This document shows positions 53,640 through 64,000 of a stretch of 64,000 bases of DNA, piece by piece; the stretch's first letter is position 1, and every line of letters starts with the position of its first letter. The DNA lies in NCBI RefSeq assembly GCF_000247815.1, contig NC_021681.1, forward strand, positions 22,762,789-22,826,788, given 5' to 3'. The stretch is from Ficedula albicollis. Lineage: Eukaryota; Chordata; Aves; Passeriformes; Muscicapidae. The notes beneath the pieces were generated by a model. The model was not told the DNA's origin and made no database searches. It was given only the letters and a program-made list of their open reading frames with translations. A program made the translations under genes and the position numbers.

Positions 53640-54440
53640 TGGAGCCTGTTCCTACATTCCCCTATAGCAGGACTCCCTGTGGGATCAACACAGACTTCTG
53701 TCAGAGCAAGTCCAAGAAAACAATGTCTATTGTGTCCATTTATACAGTTCAGCCATAAAACACACTCCTGGACAAAAAGAATTTGTTGTGATATAGTTGT
53801 GCTTGGGTCGTGATTAGAGTGCCGTAGATCAGTTTAAATGAAAAGCCATAAATTTGAATTTTATCTCATTTTGTGGGGCTGGAGCTGAGCATTATCTAAT
53901 CAGGTATTGGTTAGCTAAAGTACAAATCGAACAGGGGGTCACTGGACAAGGGGAAAGGTCGAGCTTTTTTGCAGTTTGTCACAGAGGTTTTAGTATTTGC
54001 CGGCAGCCCGGGCATCCGAGGGGGTCGCGAGGCTGTTGCTCGGTGCTTGTTTGAAAAGGGAAAATTGACTGCTGCTTAATCAACAAAGAAAACAAGCTTT
54101 TAAGGGATGGCAGTAATTTTTTTTAAACAAAAGCAAGGGAGCACAAATTTAGTGATTTCATCCTGGTTCATGCCCTGCTATGAAAAACAACTGGGAGGGG
54201 GTTTCAAAGCAAGGCTTTGAGCAGGTCGCCAGAGCACACGCCCCTACCTTTGGCCAGAGGACAACCAATATCCAAAATCAGGTCTCTTGCTGCTCCAGCA
54301 AACTCAGTCTCATTCATGAGAACAAATTCTTCACTGCTCTTTTGATCCTAAACTTTTATTTCTTTACTAGGAGGGCAAAAGCAGGAGCAATAAACTCTAA
54401 TAAATCAAAGCTGTCACAGAAGTAAAAAAATATTTTAGAG
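53640..54440. promoter_or_regulatory. Candidate conserved noncoding block with a local CpG cluster
   Basis: Non-repetitive, with AAATTTGAATTTTATCTC and other AT-rich elements around a compact CpG cluster at 54001-54042 (six CpGs in 42 bp, including TCGCGA at 54025-54030). The contrast with the CpG-poor surroundings suggests selection or methylation-free status; not tested. Confidence 0.3.
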
Positions 54441-54869
54441 CTTTATAAAGCAGCATATAATCTGTTTATAGAGCAGAGTATATTTTCCTGTCATGCCAGT
54501 GAGGCTGAAAAACAACTCATATTTGGTAGAGTATGCTTGAGCTGATGCTATTACTTCTAAATGGAAATTAGGAGGCCATTTGGCTATTTATTTATGTCTC
54601 CTCTAACATTTTTCATGTGAGTCCTTGGAGAAAACGGCACAGCTTCCTAAAAATTGTTCTGGAGTACAAGCTTCCCACTAGTTTGTGGGGACTGGAATAG
54701 TTTCACTTTGAAGCTTTAATTCTGCACTCTTTTGCTCTCTTTTGGCAGTTTCAAAAATTAAATTTATTTGAGATTCTGGGGTTTAGGTGTACCATATATT
54801 GCTATGAAAATTAAATAATGCATTGAAAAAAAAGTATAGGCTTTTAAAGATGAAATCTAACATATATGC

Positions 54870-54985
54870 TTCCAAATCTGGGTTGAAGCTCCTAAATCAA
54901 TAGCTTGGTTCTCTTAGCATCCAAAAATTTCTACTGTAATCAGTGGGAGTTACCAACTCCTATGTACAGATGCTAGCCCCTATTT
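54870..54985. repeat. Possible ancient amniote interspersed repeat fragment
   Basis: GAAGCTCCTAAATCAATAGC and TAATCAGTGGGAGTTACCAA resemble the 'GCACCTAAAT ... AATCAATGGGAGTTAGGCACC' pattern of an old sauropsid repeat. Weak. Confidence 0.3.
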
Positions 54986-55700
54986 TTGGGTCCTTCTTCA
55001 GAAAAATCTGTGCCAGAATGTTGAAAGAGGTGGGTTTTTTGTTTGTTTTTAATAACAACAGAGCAAAAAATCTTGCCTTCTACATAACTTAATGTGGAAT
55101 TCACACATCTTAAAACCCGAGTTAAGCTATTCTTAATAAACAGTGACAGTGCTGAGGGAAATAACTCCCTTGTAGTCAGGAAAATGACTCTGGGAGAGAG
55201 CAGTAGATAATGTTTTTTTTTCTGAAAAGAAAAATAGAAGGAACAAAGACTTCATCACTTGTGAATATTTTTCTTTGGGATATGGAGTGTGTCCTAGTGT
55301 TAAATAAAAAAACCCTTGATTTTCTGCTGTTGTTTGACACTTTCACACTGCCACTGGTCTGTGACTTTTGCAGACCAAATCTTGGCTTTTTCTTGAATTG
55401 TTTTCAACAGCATTAACATGCAAAACAGCACCACACTCAGCCAGGTGGTTGGAAAGCAGGGAAGTATAGTACAGATTCCTTGCCTAGGTTTTCTCCTTTC
55501 ACATGGATTGCAGCAGTATAGAGACCCCAGGGATTTTTGCAAAATTATTATTGAAGCAAAAGCAGAAACAAGGATGTGGGCTATTCTGTTATTTGGAATT
55601 TAAAATGAATGATTTGTTTTATGGTGGGAAGTGGGGCTGCTTTTTGATCAGCACAAGGCCAACCTTCTCCCCCAGATCAACAGATCATCCACTCCTGGCA
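54986..55700. other. Intronic sequence without a recognised gene
   Basis: AT-leaning unique DNA; short open frames only. Confidence 0.5.
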
Positions 55701-55852
55701 GCTGGGGGTGACATCCTTACCTTGTCTTCAGCTCATAGGTGATGTTTTATCCCATTTGGAGCTCAGCTTTGCAAGGCATAGAGCACTCTGGCTGAGGTCC
55801 AATAAAGCACTTAGGCACGAGCTTATCATCAACAGGATTACCCAGGTGTTGG

Positions 55853-55872
55853 AGCTGAGCACGTGCTCAGCT
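55853..55872. promoter_or_regulatory. Perfect 20-bp palindrome with E-box core (copy 1)
   Basis: AGCTGAGCACGTGCTCAGCT reads the same on both strands. The core CACGTG is the canonical bHLH (MYC/MAX/USF-type) E-box. Binding is not shown. Confidence 0.5.
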
Positions 55873-56080
55873 GCCGTCTTAAGCTCTCGGTGAGGGACGT
55901 GGCATTTGGCCACATGGGATGGAGCTCAGCTGGGGGTGACATCCTTACCTTGTCTTCAGCTCATAGGTGATGTTTTATCCCATTTGGAGCTCAGCTTTGC
56001 AAGGCATAGAGCACTCTGGCTGAGGTCCAATAAAGCACTTAGGCACGAGCTTATCATCAACAGGATTACCCAGGTGTTGG

Positions 56081-56100
56081 AGCTGAGCACGTGCTCAGCT
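56081..56100. promoter_or_regulatory. Perfect 20-bp palindrome with E-box core (copy 2)
   Basis: Identical to the palindrome 228 bp upstream, preserved in the second copy of the duplication while neighbouring CpGs differ. Confidence 0.5.
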
Positions 56101-56156
56101 GCCGTGTTAAGCTCTCGGTGAGGGACGCGGCATTCGGCCACATGGGATGAAGCTCA

Positions 56157-57239
56157 CACCGTGTGTCCTCCTGGGGTGAGAGTGCACCAGGGTGTAGAGA
56201 CTGAGCTGTGTGCAGAAAGGACATTGCTGCGAGTGTTACCAGTCCGAATTCTTCTGTCGTTTGCATCTGGGGCTTGTGGTGAGGCCAGACACGGTGCAGC
56301 AATAGGAGTCCCTGCAGCAAGGCAGGCAGATGCTGCTCCATGGGCAGAGCTGCCCTCATCCTCAGAGGGGGTGTCAGCACCATACTCCAACCACCTCCCT
56401 GGGCTTATCACCAGCTTTCTCCCTGCCTGGAGAGCACAGAGTTTATAATTGCAAATGAGCAAATATTAGGTCCTTGAATAGCAAGATACGAGCAGGTGGA
56501 CTTGTCATTCGGTTTGAATTAAATGTATTGACAGCAAAGGGGAGCTGTTGGTCCTTTGTTTTTTTGGTTTTTTTTGTTTAGGTGGAAGATGGTGAGGATA
56601 AGGGGGATCATTCAGCATTAATACATGTTGTCTTTCTTTACTATTCCTTAGTTCCACCCTTCAGTTTCTCTAATTCTTCGATTAATATGATTAAGTATAT
56701 TGCATGAGGTTGGTGGGATGTGACACACTGTTCTTTTGGACAAAGACCACAACCTTCCCTTGGTCAGGCAAAGGAGGGGAGCACCAGTTCTGCAAAGCTC
56801 TCTCCTTGGCTGGCCAGGGGAGCTGCTCTCAGGAAACCTTCAGACTGATATGACACAAGGGAGCTGAGGCTGCAGTGGTTGCTGTAAGGGAGGTGCCCTC
56901 ACCCCTGTCCTGAGCCAGCTCTGGCACTGGGGCTGTGCTCAGGGGGCTGCTGAGGCTCTGAGCCAACCCAAGGTCAGTGTGGCAACAGCATCAGGAAGAG
57001 GCTTTTAGCCAGTGCAGGAGGCTGAGCAGCTGTTGGCGCAGCACAGCTGTAAAATCTCACAAAAGCTTTTGTCCCAAGGAGATGGAATGGGTTGTGTAGA
57101 ACTGACTGTTTCTCCACCACGGTGGATGCTCCACCGTGTCCTTGACCTTGGGGGCGGGAAATTACACATTTCATGGCACGGTCTAAACCACAGGAACCTC
57201 TCTGTAGGTCTCTGTGTGTATTGCCCACAAAGCCACTGA
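56157..57239. other. GC-richer intronic stretch
   Basis: GC-rich patches at 56160-56450 and 56740-57240 flank a T-run/AT stretch. Overlapping short frames on both strands, no recognised domain. A 9-bp hairpin lies at 57118-57138. Confidence 0.4.
57118..57138. other. Inverted repeat (9-bp stem, 3-nt loop)
   Basis: CACGGTGGA, loop TGC, TCCACCGTG: a perfect GC-rich hairpin. Isolated and not followed by a T-run. Confidence 0.6.
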
Positions 57240-58880
57240 GGTTTTAATTTAATCAGGAGGAGCATTAACTCCTGAGGGAAGCAGAGTGAAACCATAAAGG
57301 TCAAGTGGACTTAAAAGTAGGAAGGGGAGAAGGAAGTTTTGTTACCTTCTTCAGAGCAGAACTGAGAGGATGTGCCAGGAATCTGTATTTCTCCTCAGAA
57401 TAAAGAGATTTTTATTTATTTAAACACTATCAAGGTAGGTTTTGAGTTCAGTAACATTCTGTCCAAGCAGGTAAGAGCATTAAATTAATAGAGACAAAAG
57501 CTGCAATTAGAGTAGATTTGAGATTATCAAATTACAAAGAAAATAGATGAGATATGCCAGACATCCCTTTAAAAGACAAAACTGGTAAATTGAATTTAGC
57601 CATTAAGAAAGACAACATCAGAAAGAAAAATAAAAAATATTAAACTGAAGAGAGTAATAATTGCATCTAATAGAACTGACAAACAATCATAATTCTTCCC
57701 ATTAAATAAATATGTTATAAAAAATTTATTATGAAATGCCACATTATGCAAGCCAGGATTCAAAGATGAGTTCTTTGCATTAAGTACAGTAGATGCCATT
57801 AAGGAAAACAGTCAATATGTCACTAAGCCACGGCCTGTAAAATTAAATTGATTTGGTAAATGTAAGTAAGATAGATCTGTTTGCTTTCATCATCAATTTT
57901 GAGTGGGTGAACAGGTGATGTCACCAACCTGGGAGCGATAAAGATGCAGGACCATCTGGAAAGCTTTGTGATGGATGGGCAACTGCTTTTGGATAGTGAC
58001 AGTGCTGTGGTACTTTGTCACTTGGGATGCAGTACTTAATAACTTTTCAATACCATCATAATAAATTTCACTGCCTTATTAATATAGAAATGGTGAGTTA
58101 TTACTGTGATGGCTATTGTAAATAACAAGAGATGCAGCTGTCAGGAGCTGATTGTTTGGGCATGTTTCTTTAAGCAACACAGTTGACTTGGGATAATCAA
58201 CGTATGTCTATATCAGCAGAGTTTATTGCTCTTGTCAAAAGAAAAAGTGGCATTATTCAAAAATTATATGAAGTCCATAATAAACAAGTTTAATATATTA
58301 TCAGACTTTTCCTATAAGTTTCCTAACATGGGACAATAAATCACTTTTAATAATGCCTTTCTGTGTACAATAATATCCTTATGCTGTAATAATGTCCTTT
58401 CCTAACTATTCACCAAACAGAACTTCTGAAAAAACATAAAGGCATCTCGCACCCATCAGAACACTTACAAAATTAAATCTCCCTATTTCATTAAAAGGCT
58501 TCTTCTGATATAAAGCTGATGGGCTCTAGCTGTGTCTCTCTTTTTTCTGTTTTAATTGAACAGATGTAGTTAAAAGTAATCTACGACAAAGAAATACAGA
58601 CAAAATTGTAACCATGTGTCCCTAAACACTGGCAGGAAAGAGCATCTGTGGGTGTTTTATGAAAGCCCAGCACTGCTCCGTGACATTGCTGCTAATGTCG
58701 CCGGGCTGAGGACTGGAGAGAAACAAAATGCATAGATAGCTGTTAGCAGAAGATGAATTACCAGATCAATCATTTAGCACCATTCAGGGTATTACACCAT
58801 TGTTCCCCGGGAAGATAATTAAATCAATGATGTCTTTCTTATTTGTGTAAAGAGCCACGAACTTGTAAAGAATATCCAAA
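57240..58880. promoter_or_regulatory. Long AT-rich candidate conserved noncoding block
   Basis: About 1.6 kb of AT-rich, repeat-free sequence with few simple runs and many homeodomain-type cores, ending with a perfect PBX-HOX composite ATCAATCA at 58765-58772 and GATAATTAAATCAATGATG nearby. The texture resembles deeply conserved developmental enhancers. Conservation untested. Confidence 0.3.
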
Positions 58881-61800
58881 CCTCCTCAAACATATTATTG
58901 CTGGATTTTTTTCTTTCCTTTTTTTTTTTTTTGTTTAAACCCTACTGACTTTGCCTTTCAGGCTCTAGCTTTGTCCCTCTTTTCAATTAAATGTCTCTCC
59001 ACCATTTCTATGACTGCTGAAAAGAGAGCCAGCAGTCTATTAACAGGCAATAAAGTTCAGGAAGCCCAAGACTAGTTTCTTGGGTCAGAGGTGAAAATTG
59101 CATACTAAATGAAACAAAGGTGTGTCTTGATGGCTCAACAAGCAGTGGAGAGAGGAGCATACACGTGGGCAGGAGGAGATGGTCATCATTAAGCAGAAGC
59201 AAATGAACACAGGAGTTAGGGTATGGCAAGATGCTTATTAACCCAGATGAACACATGCTCTTCAGAGGACACAGCACTGAGGTTTGATGTTCAACAATAG
59301 CATTGCAATCTGGGCATTTGGTTTAATAACGGCATCATAAAACTTGAAGAACAAAATTAAAAGCCCATGTTTTTTTTGCTAGAGCCTGCAGATTAGGATG
59401 TGTTCATCAGATACATAAAAAAGAATACTTATTTGGAAATAAAAGTAGTAATTGGCTAATAGGGTATTTCTACCCCAGAGAGTATTAATATGGAGCTTTA
59501 TTGTCGTGACAGCCCAGTGTTTCCTGGCTGGATGGTAGGTGGCATGCACAGGAGTGAGGACAGAAGTTGTCATAATCCTGCCTGATTTTGGCACATACAA
59601 TACTCATTAATTTGGGAAAGAAATGCAAATGTTAAGTGGCCCTTCCTTTCAAAGCACAGACCTCACGTTTAGTATGGAAAGATGTAAAAGAGCCCACAAA
59701 AAGCATAACATTTCATCAGGTGAAGCCTATGGTGTAAGGGGGCTCTGGTGTATAGTGGGTTTCCCAAAGTGTTGTTCTTAGTCTTAACTTGATGAAGTGT
59801 ATTGGCAACGTGCACACAGTGGGCTGTGCTGGAGAACTGGAGAACTGCTCAGGATTTCCAAAAGGAAAATCAGTGCCCTCCTATCTTCTTGAAACCACCC
59901 CATGTGACCAAGTGGGCTCTCCAAAAATGTAGCTATTTGCTATCTGGGTGTTTTACTAAAAAATTAATCTGAATATTAATATTTTCTAAGAGATTTGTGG
60001 TGGAGGTATTTCAAAACTGTGGGAGTAATGTTGATTTTGAGCAAAAAAAGGTAAAGCTCTCCTGGAGGGGAAAATGGAAGTCTGGGGATGGAAACGCTTC
60101 AGCATTACTGTATTTTACAGAAATTATTCTGTAAAGGTAAATTGTAAGGGTTGGTCTAATGATAACCTTCAAATAAGGCAAAATTTGCATGTGAATATAG
60201 AAAAAGTTATTTTTCTTTCCAGTCTTAACTCCTTAAGTCTTAACTTAACCTACCTGTTTGGAATATGTACATGTGTAGGCAGACAAATGAGCAGTTAACA
60301 AGGAGGAGAGAAAACAACTTTTCTGTCTTTAGTGCTAAACCCAGAAATGACCCTGCAAAGCAAAGTGGTGTGGATGGCTGGGGTGAGCAGCAATGTACTC
60401 AGTGCCTTGTCTCTGAAAAACACCTCCTCTCTTGCACAGAGAACAGTGTTTTACCATTTCCCCTCAGTTAAGACCATGTGAAGAGGCCTATCTTATTATT
60501 TGTTTGTAGATATGCAGTCTCAAATTGCATTTTCATCTACCTGCTGACCCTGGGCTCTGCACTTCTCTTTACTTACCCTCTTCTCCTCTTCTTGTAGTGG
60601 GTGCTGTTGTTCTCCACATTGTCCCAAAACCTTGGAGTAAGCAGGAATTCTTTCCCAGCCTTGTGAAAAACTTCCTTCTTCTCACCTTCTTCCAATCTTC
60701 TCTAAGTCCCATCTATCTCTGCCCTTTATATCTGGCCCTCATCTTCCTCACTTTATTTTCAGCAGGTCAGTGCCATAACTGCCTCCAGCACTGGCTGTGC
60801 ACATGGTTTGCTAACTGGGCTCTGACTGCCTTTGAGTGCCTGCATATATTTCAGTTTTCTACTGCATCTTTTCCTTTCTCAGCTCTCCTCATGTCAAGAT
60901 TTTGGTGTACCTCAATTCATTTAGGCTTGGGACTTTCCCTCTGTGGACACACTTTGCTTATTCCTTCCCACAAACTCTTCCCTCTGCTTGAAATATCACC
61001 CTTGGCAAAGCAGCTCAACCCCTACCAGTATGGACCCTCATTATTCCCTTTCAAAAGCTGATTTTCTCAAGTCATCTCACCAATTTGATGGCTGGCATTG
61101 TTGCAAAAAAAGGCAACATCTCAACTTCCCTCATTAAAGCCTTTTTCCCTCACACTAATGCAAACAGAGATGAATAAAACATGTTTCAGGCAGATTTCAC
61201 AATAGTTTAAATAATTATTTGAAGATTATGACTTTAACAGAAGTTTCTGTGTGTAAAGAAACCCTCTTGGTAGGTATTTAGCTCAGGGAGAGTGACTTGT
61301 TTGGCATTTGCATTCAAATACTTTTGTGCTTCTGGAGCATTTTTAAGACTGGACTATCTGATCCCACCACCCATGACAACAATGCAGAAGTAGAAAATGA
61401 AAATTCTGTTTTTTTCAGCCCCAGCATTCCTGAATAAAATTTAGCTGATCGCAACGGTATCATTTTGGGTGTGATTTTTAGAGGGTTTGAGTTTGAATGG
61501 GTTTAGAATAGGTGCTTGAGCAGCTTTTGTCCCCATGCTAATGCCCCCGCAGCAGCGGAGTCAGGAGGAGTGAAATGATGACCTGAAACAGCAGACGGCT
61601 CCAAACAGAGCTGGATTAACGTGAGATGGGGCCCTGGTCCCGTCCAGCCAGGAAGGTCTCACCAGCCTGCAGGCGCCTGTGCCCTGTCCCATGCAGCATC
61701 CCCATCACCAAACCCCACCCCAAAGAGCCCCTGCTCCTCCTGCAGCACAGACACTGCCCAAGTGCTCTCCAGCAGCCCTGACAGCACGGTGAGCCCTGTG

Positions 61801-62520
61801 CCACGCTGAGCAAAAAACAGCAGAGGGATTAAAACCCAATTTGCCCCTATTCTGATGGGCTTTGTCGAATTTTTTATGTTCAACTTATATGTTCGATGTG
61901 TTTGGAAAGGCTCAGTAGTACTGTTCCTCCTCCTGTGATATTGCCAGGCTCGCTCTGTAATGCTGAAGGAAAAAAAAAAACCCAGCCTTAGTGTTGGGAA
62001 TTATAAATAATTTGATGCAACAGGTTTAAGTTACCATTTTTGTGGTGAAAAGAAAAGCTTAGCATGATCCAGATTTTCCTTGGTTTCCTCCCATTCTGCT
62101 GAGAAGCAGAGGTATTCACATTTCTTTGTCTAACAGTTTTATAATGTCTTAAGAGATTAACAGTGAGCATGAATGAGGGGCTGAGGATTAGACGACAAAA
62201 AGCCTGAGCCGTCCACTACCTTGTTTGCACATTTTACATTTTTCAGCATTGCCGAGTGAGTATAGAAACTAAGGAAAGATAATAAGGACCAGAGTCCCAA
62301 AAGTGTTTAGTGATTCAAAAAAATTCAGATGCCATGTCAGAACTGACAGAATGATGGAGCATTATGTGGCAGGACCCACTTTTTTGTCTTAGGGTAAGCT
62401 CTTGCCCTGAGTGAATGCAGATGTTATCGCAGGATCCCAGACAGACAGTCAGTGAAATGTGACAAGCTGTCAGCAAAGTTACACTACGTTGAGTTTGCTA
62501 AAATATCCCAAAGCTTTATA
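58881..62520. other. Intronic sequence without a recognised gene
   Basis: Contains a T-run at about 58919-58932, a pyrimidine-rich plus-strand stretch at 60525-61061 that is open for 178 codons but begins at TTG and has no early ATG, and a GC-rich patch at 61540-61810. No coding evidence. Confidence 0.45.
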
Positions 62521-62528
62521 CGTGGCCT

Positions 62529-62532
62529 TATT

Positions 62533-62565
<33 letters not shown>

Positions 62566-62597
62566 CATACATATATATATATATGTATATATATATA
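62529..62597. repeat. Compound TTA/AT(AC) microsatellite
   Basis: About eight TTA units, then TATATATACATACATACATA and an (AT)n run. An A-run with AAAAC units follows near 62627-62650. Confidence 0.9.
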
Positions 62598-62650
62598 AAA
62601 CCCTTAGTTCAATCAGTTGGGAGGTTAAAAAAAAAAAACAAAACAAAAAG

Positions 62651-64000
62651 GATGAAAAAAGAAATGGTTACAGTAACCTTCCCAGTCAGGGATCCTTTGA
62701 ATGGTTCAGACGTGGCTGTAAAAGTTTTTCAAGAGTAGGGGGAAAATGATTATCTGAAATATTTGGAAGGTTACGTTGGCATCAGTGAGATTTGTGAAGG
62801 CAAAGCGCAGGGGTATGGCTGTTAACCACATGTCAGAGTGTGTCAGTCATTCCCAGAATGATTTGGGCATTTACCCCTGTGAAATGCTTAGTCAAATCAG
62901 TAATAGCAGCCAGCAGAAGTAAACCTTGCCTGTGCTCAGCTTGGTTTTCCCTTTAGCAGGGTATCAGCTTCAAAACAGGGGAGTTACAAGCAATTATAAT
63001 TCCTTTACTGCTTTTTTTTTCTTTTTTTTTTAACCTCAAAATTAGATGCAAACAAGCTGGTAAAATTGCAGACTGAATGGTAAAAAGGACGTCAAGTGAA
63101 CTGATTAGAACATGCTCAGAAAATAAAAATATATGTCAGGGCAAATCAATGCAAATGATCTGAATTCAGATGATCTGAAGACATACTGAGGCTCAGAAAA
63201 TGACTTTTGTTTTGAGTTTTGGGTCTACAAGAGATATTTGATTTGTAAATATTGTAACAAGATATAAGCTTTTAAAATTTTGTGTAGCAAAAGAAGGGCT
63301 CAGTTTTCCATAATCCAAAATATTTAACTTCCAAGGAATATGCAGGGAGGTGATGCTATTTATATGCCAATATACTTCCAGGACTGTGCTTGCTGTTTTC
63401 TTCTTTTAATACTTCATTATGTAGAAAATATAAATATAATGTAGGAAAGTAAAATATTTTTACAGATGCAATTGATGGACAGACTCAGATTCAAGCTTTT
63501 ACATAATTAGAGGACAGGGAGCCTAAAATCCTGATGTTTTCAATTTATTTCACAGCTTTATTTTAACAGTATGTTTCCTTATATGGGTGAGTAGATTTTG
63601 ATTTGAAAATGCTAAAGTAAATTGCATATCTCTTTTGTAAGTAATTATATATATCATTCAGAGAAACCCCTTAATAGTCTGTATTCTTGTCTTATTACTG
63701 TCAGCTTAAGCCTAAATTTAATGAGAAGGCTGTTTATAGTGGCACAAACTAATATATTTTGCTGGAATAGAAGTTGCAGTACGTTTGTTCTCCTGGAAGC
63801 AGAGCAGAATAATGCATGTGATTTATAATCAATTTAGGTCTGCTTTGGAATAAGATGATCTTACATTATTTGTTTCCATACACTGAAAATATTAATTTAC
63901 TTCTAGAGGCAGGGGAGAAAGGGAAACGTAGGCAGCCACAATTTAGTGCAATTTATGTTACAACAAAATGTATTACCAGCCAACACAACAACCTTCCGGA
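62651..64000. other. Intronic sequence to window end, no recognised gene
   Basis: AT-rich unique DNA. An octamer ATGCAAAT (63149-63156) sits next to the 14-bp perfect palindrome ATCTGAATTCAGAT (63158-63171). T-runs near 63013-63031. The next MECOM exon is not reached. Confidence 0.45.

Larger units (their letters stand above)
55701..56156. repeat. Two-copy tandem duplication, 228-bp unit
   Basis: The unit starts GCTGGGGGTGACATCCTTAC at 55701 and again at 55929; only about four substitutions were seen (for example CGTCTTAAG/CGTGTTAAG, GACGTGG/GACGCGG). Each copy contains a 20-bp perfect palindrome centred on CACGTG. A 50-codon frame is duplicated with it, but there is no sign that it is coding. 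Confidence 0.92.
50072..64000 (+). other. MECOM: MECOM intron 3' of the PR-domain exon (partial)
   Basis: Follows the donor at 50072. The next PR-domain exon (which in other vertebrates continues after GWE) was not found downstream in the window. The intron contains two large tandem duplications (52445-53064 and 55701-56156), a long AT-rich block (57240-58880) and a TTA/AT microsatellite near 62530. Confidence 0.75.

Noticed and set aside
55708..56121. Repeated 61-71-codon frames, at first suggestive of a small duplicated gene
   Set aside because: Identity comes from the 228-bp DNA duplication; both strands are equally open and there is no coding signature.
60525..61061. 178-codon plus-strand hydrophobic open frame
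   Set aside because: Starts at TTG with no ATG for roughly the first two thirds; the pyrimidine-rich strand gives Leu/Phe/Ser-rich pseudo-protein.

Overview
The window looks like an internal piece of a vertebrate nuclear genome, most likely a bird. The one clear coding exon encodes MECOM (PRDM3, the MDS1-EVI1 locus) protein sequence and resembles sauropsid versions as I remember them. Interspersed repeats are very sparse: one convincing CR1 LINE 3' end, a few weak CR1-like pieces, and no Alu, B1, L1 or other mammalian families. No bacterial, viral or mobile-element gene is visible.

Layout. Positions 1-49721 read as intron on the 5' side of the exon (plus strand). Positions 49722-50071 are a 350-bp exon of the long (PR-domain) MECOM isoform. 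Positions 50072-64000 read as the following intron. MECOM's first introns are known to be very long in vertebrates, so about 64 kb with a single exon is expected. I found no second gene I can support. The long open frames elsewhere are mostly reads through homopolymers or biased, GC-rich or pyrimidine-rich sequence, and several of the longest do not begin with ATG.

Structure inside the introns. (1) Two pure C homopolymers of 551 bp (9957-10507) and 687 bp (45463-46149), most easily explained as assembly or consensus artefacts or miscalled G-rich repeats. (2) At least eight short two-copy tandem duplications with units of 39 to 334 bp. One (52445-53064) looks identical over about 287 bp; one (47637-47780) carries an inverted 8-bp core in one copy; one (55701-56156) carries a 20-bp perfect palindrome centred on CACGTG in both copies. 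(3) TA/TG and TTA/AT microsatellites and a long A-tract. (4) Several AT-rich, low-repeat blocks (15170-15860, 22600-22830, 41020-41560, 46880-47165, 53640-54440, 57240-58880) that look like candidate conserved regulatory elements, judged only by texture and a few motifs. (5) Scattered GC-rich patches without CpG-island character.

Functionally, the exon supplies the acidic/proline-rich N-terminal linker and the first part of the PR (SET-like) domain that separates long MECOM from the short EVI1 form. The surrounding introns are the kind of sequence in which distal enhancers of this developmental transcription factor would be expected, but no enhancer can be proven from sequence alone.
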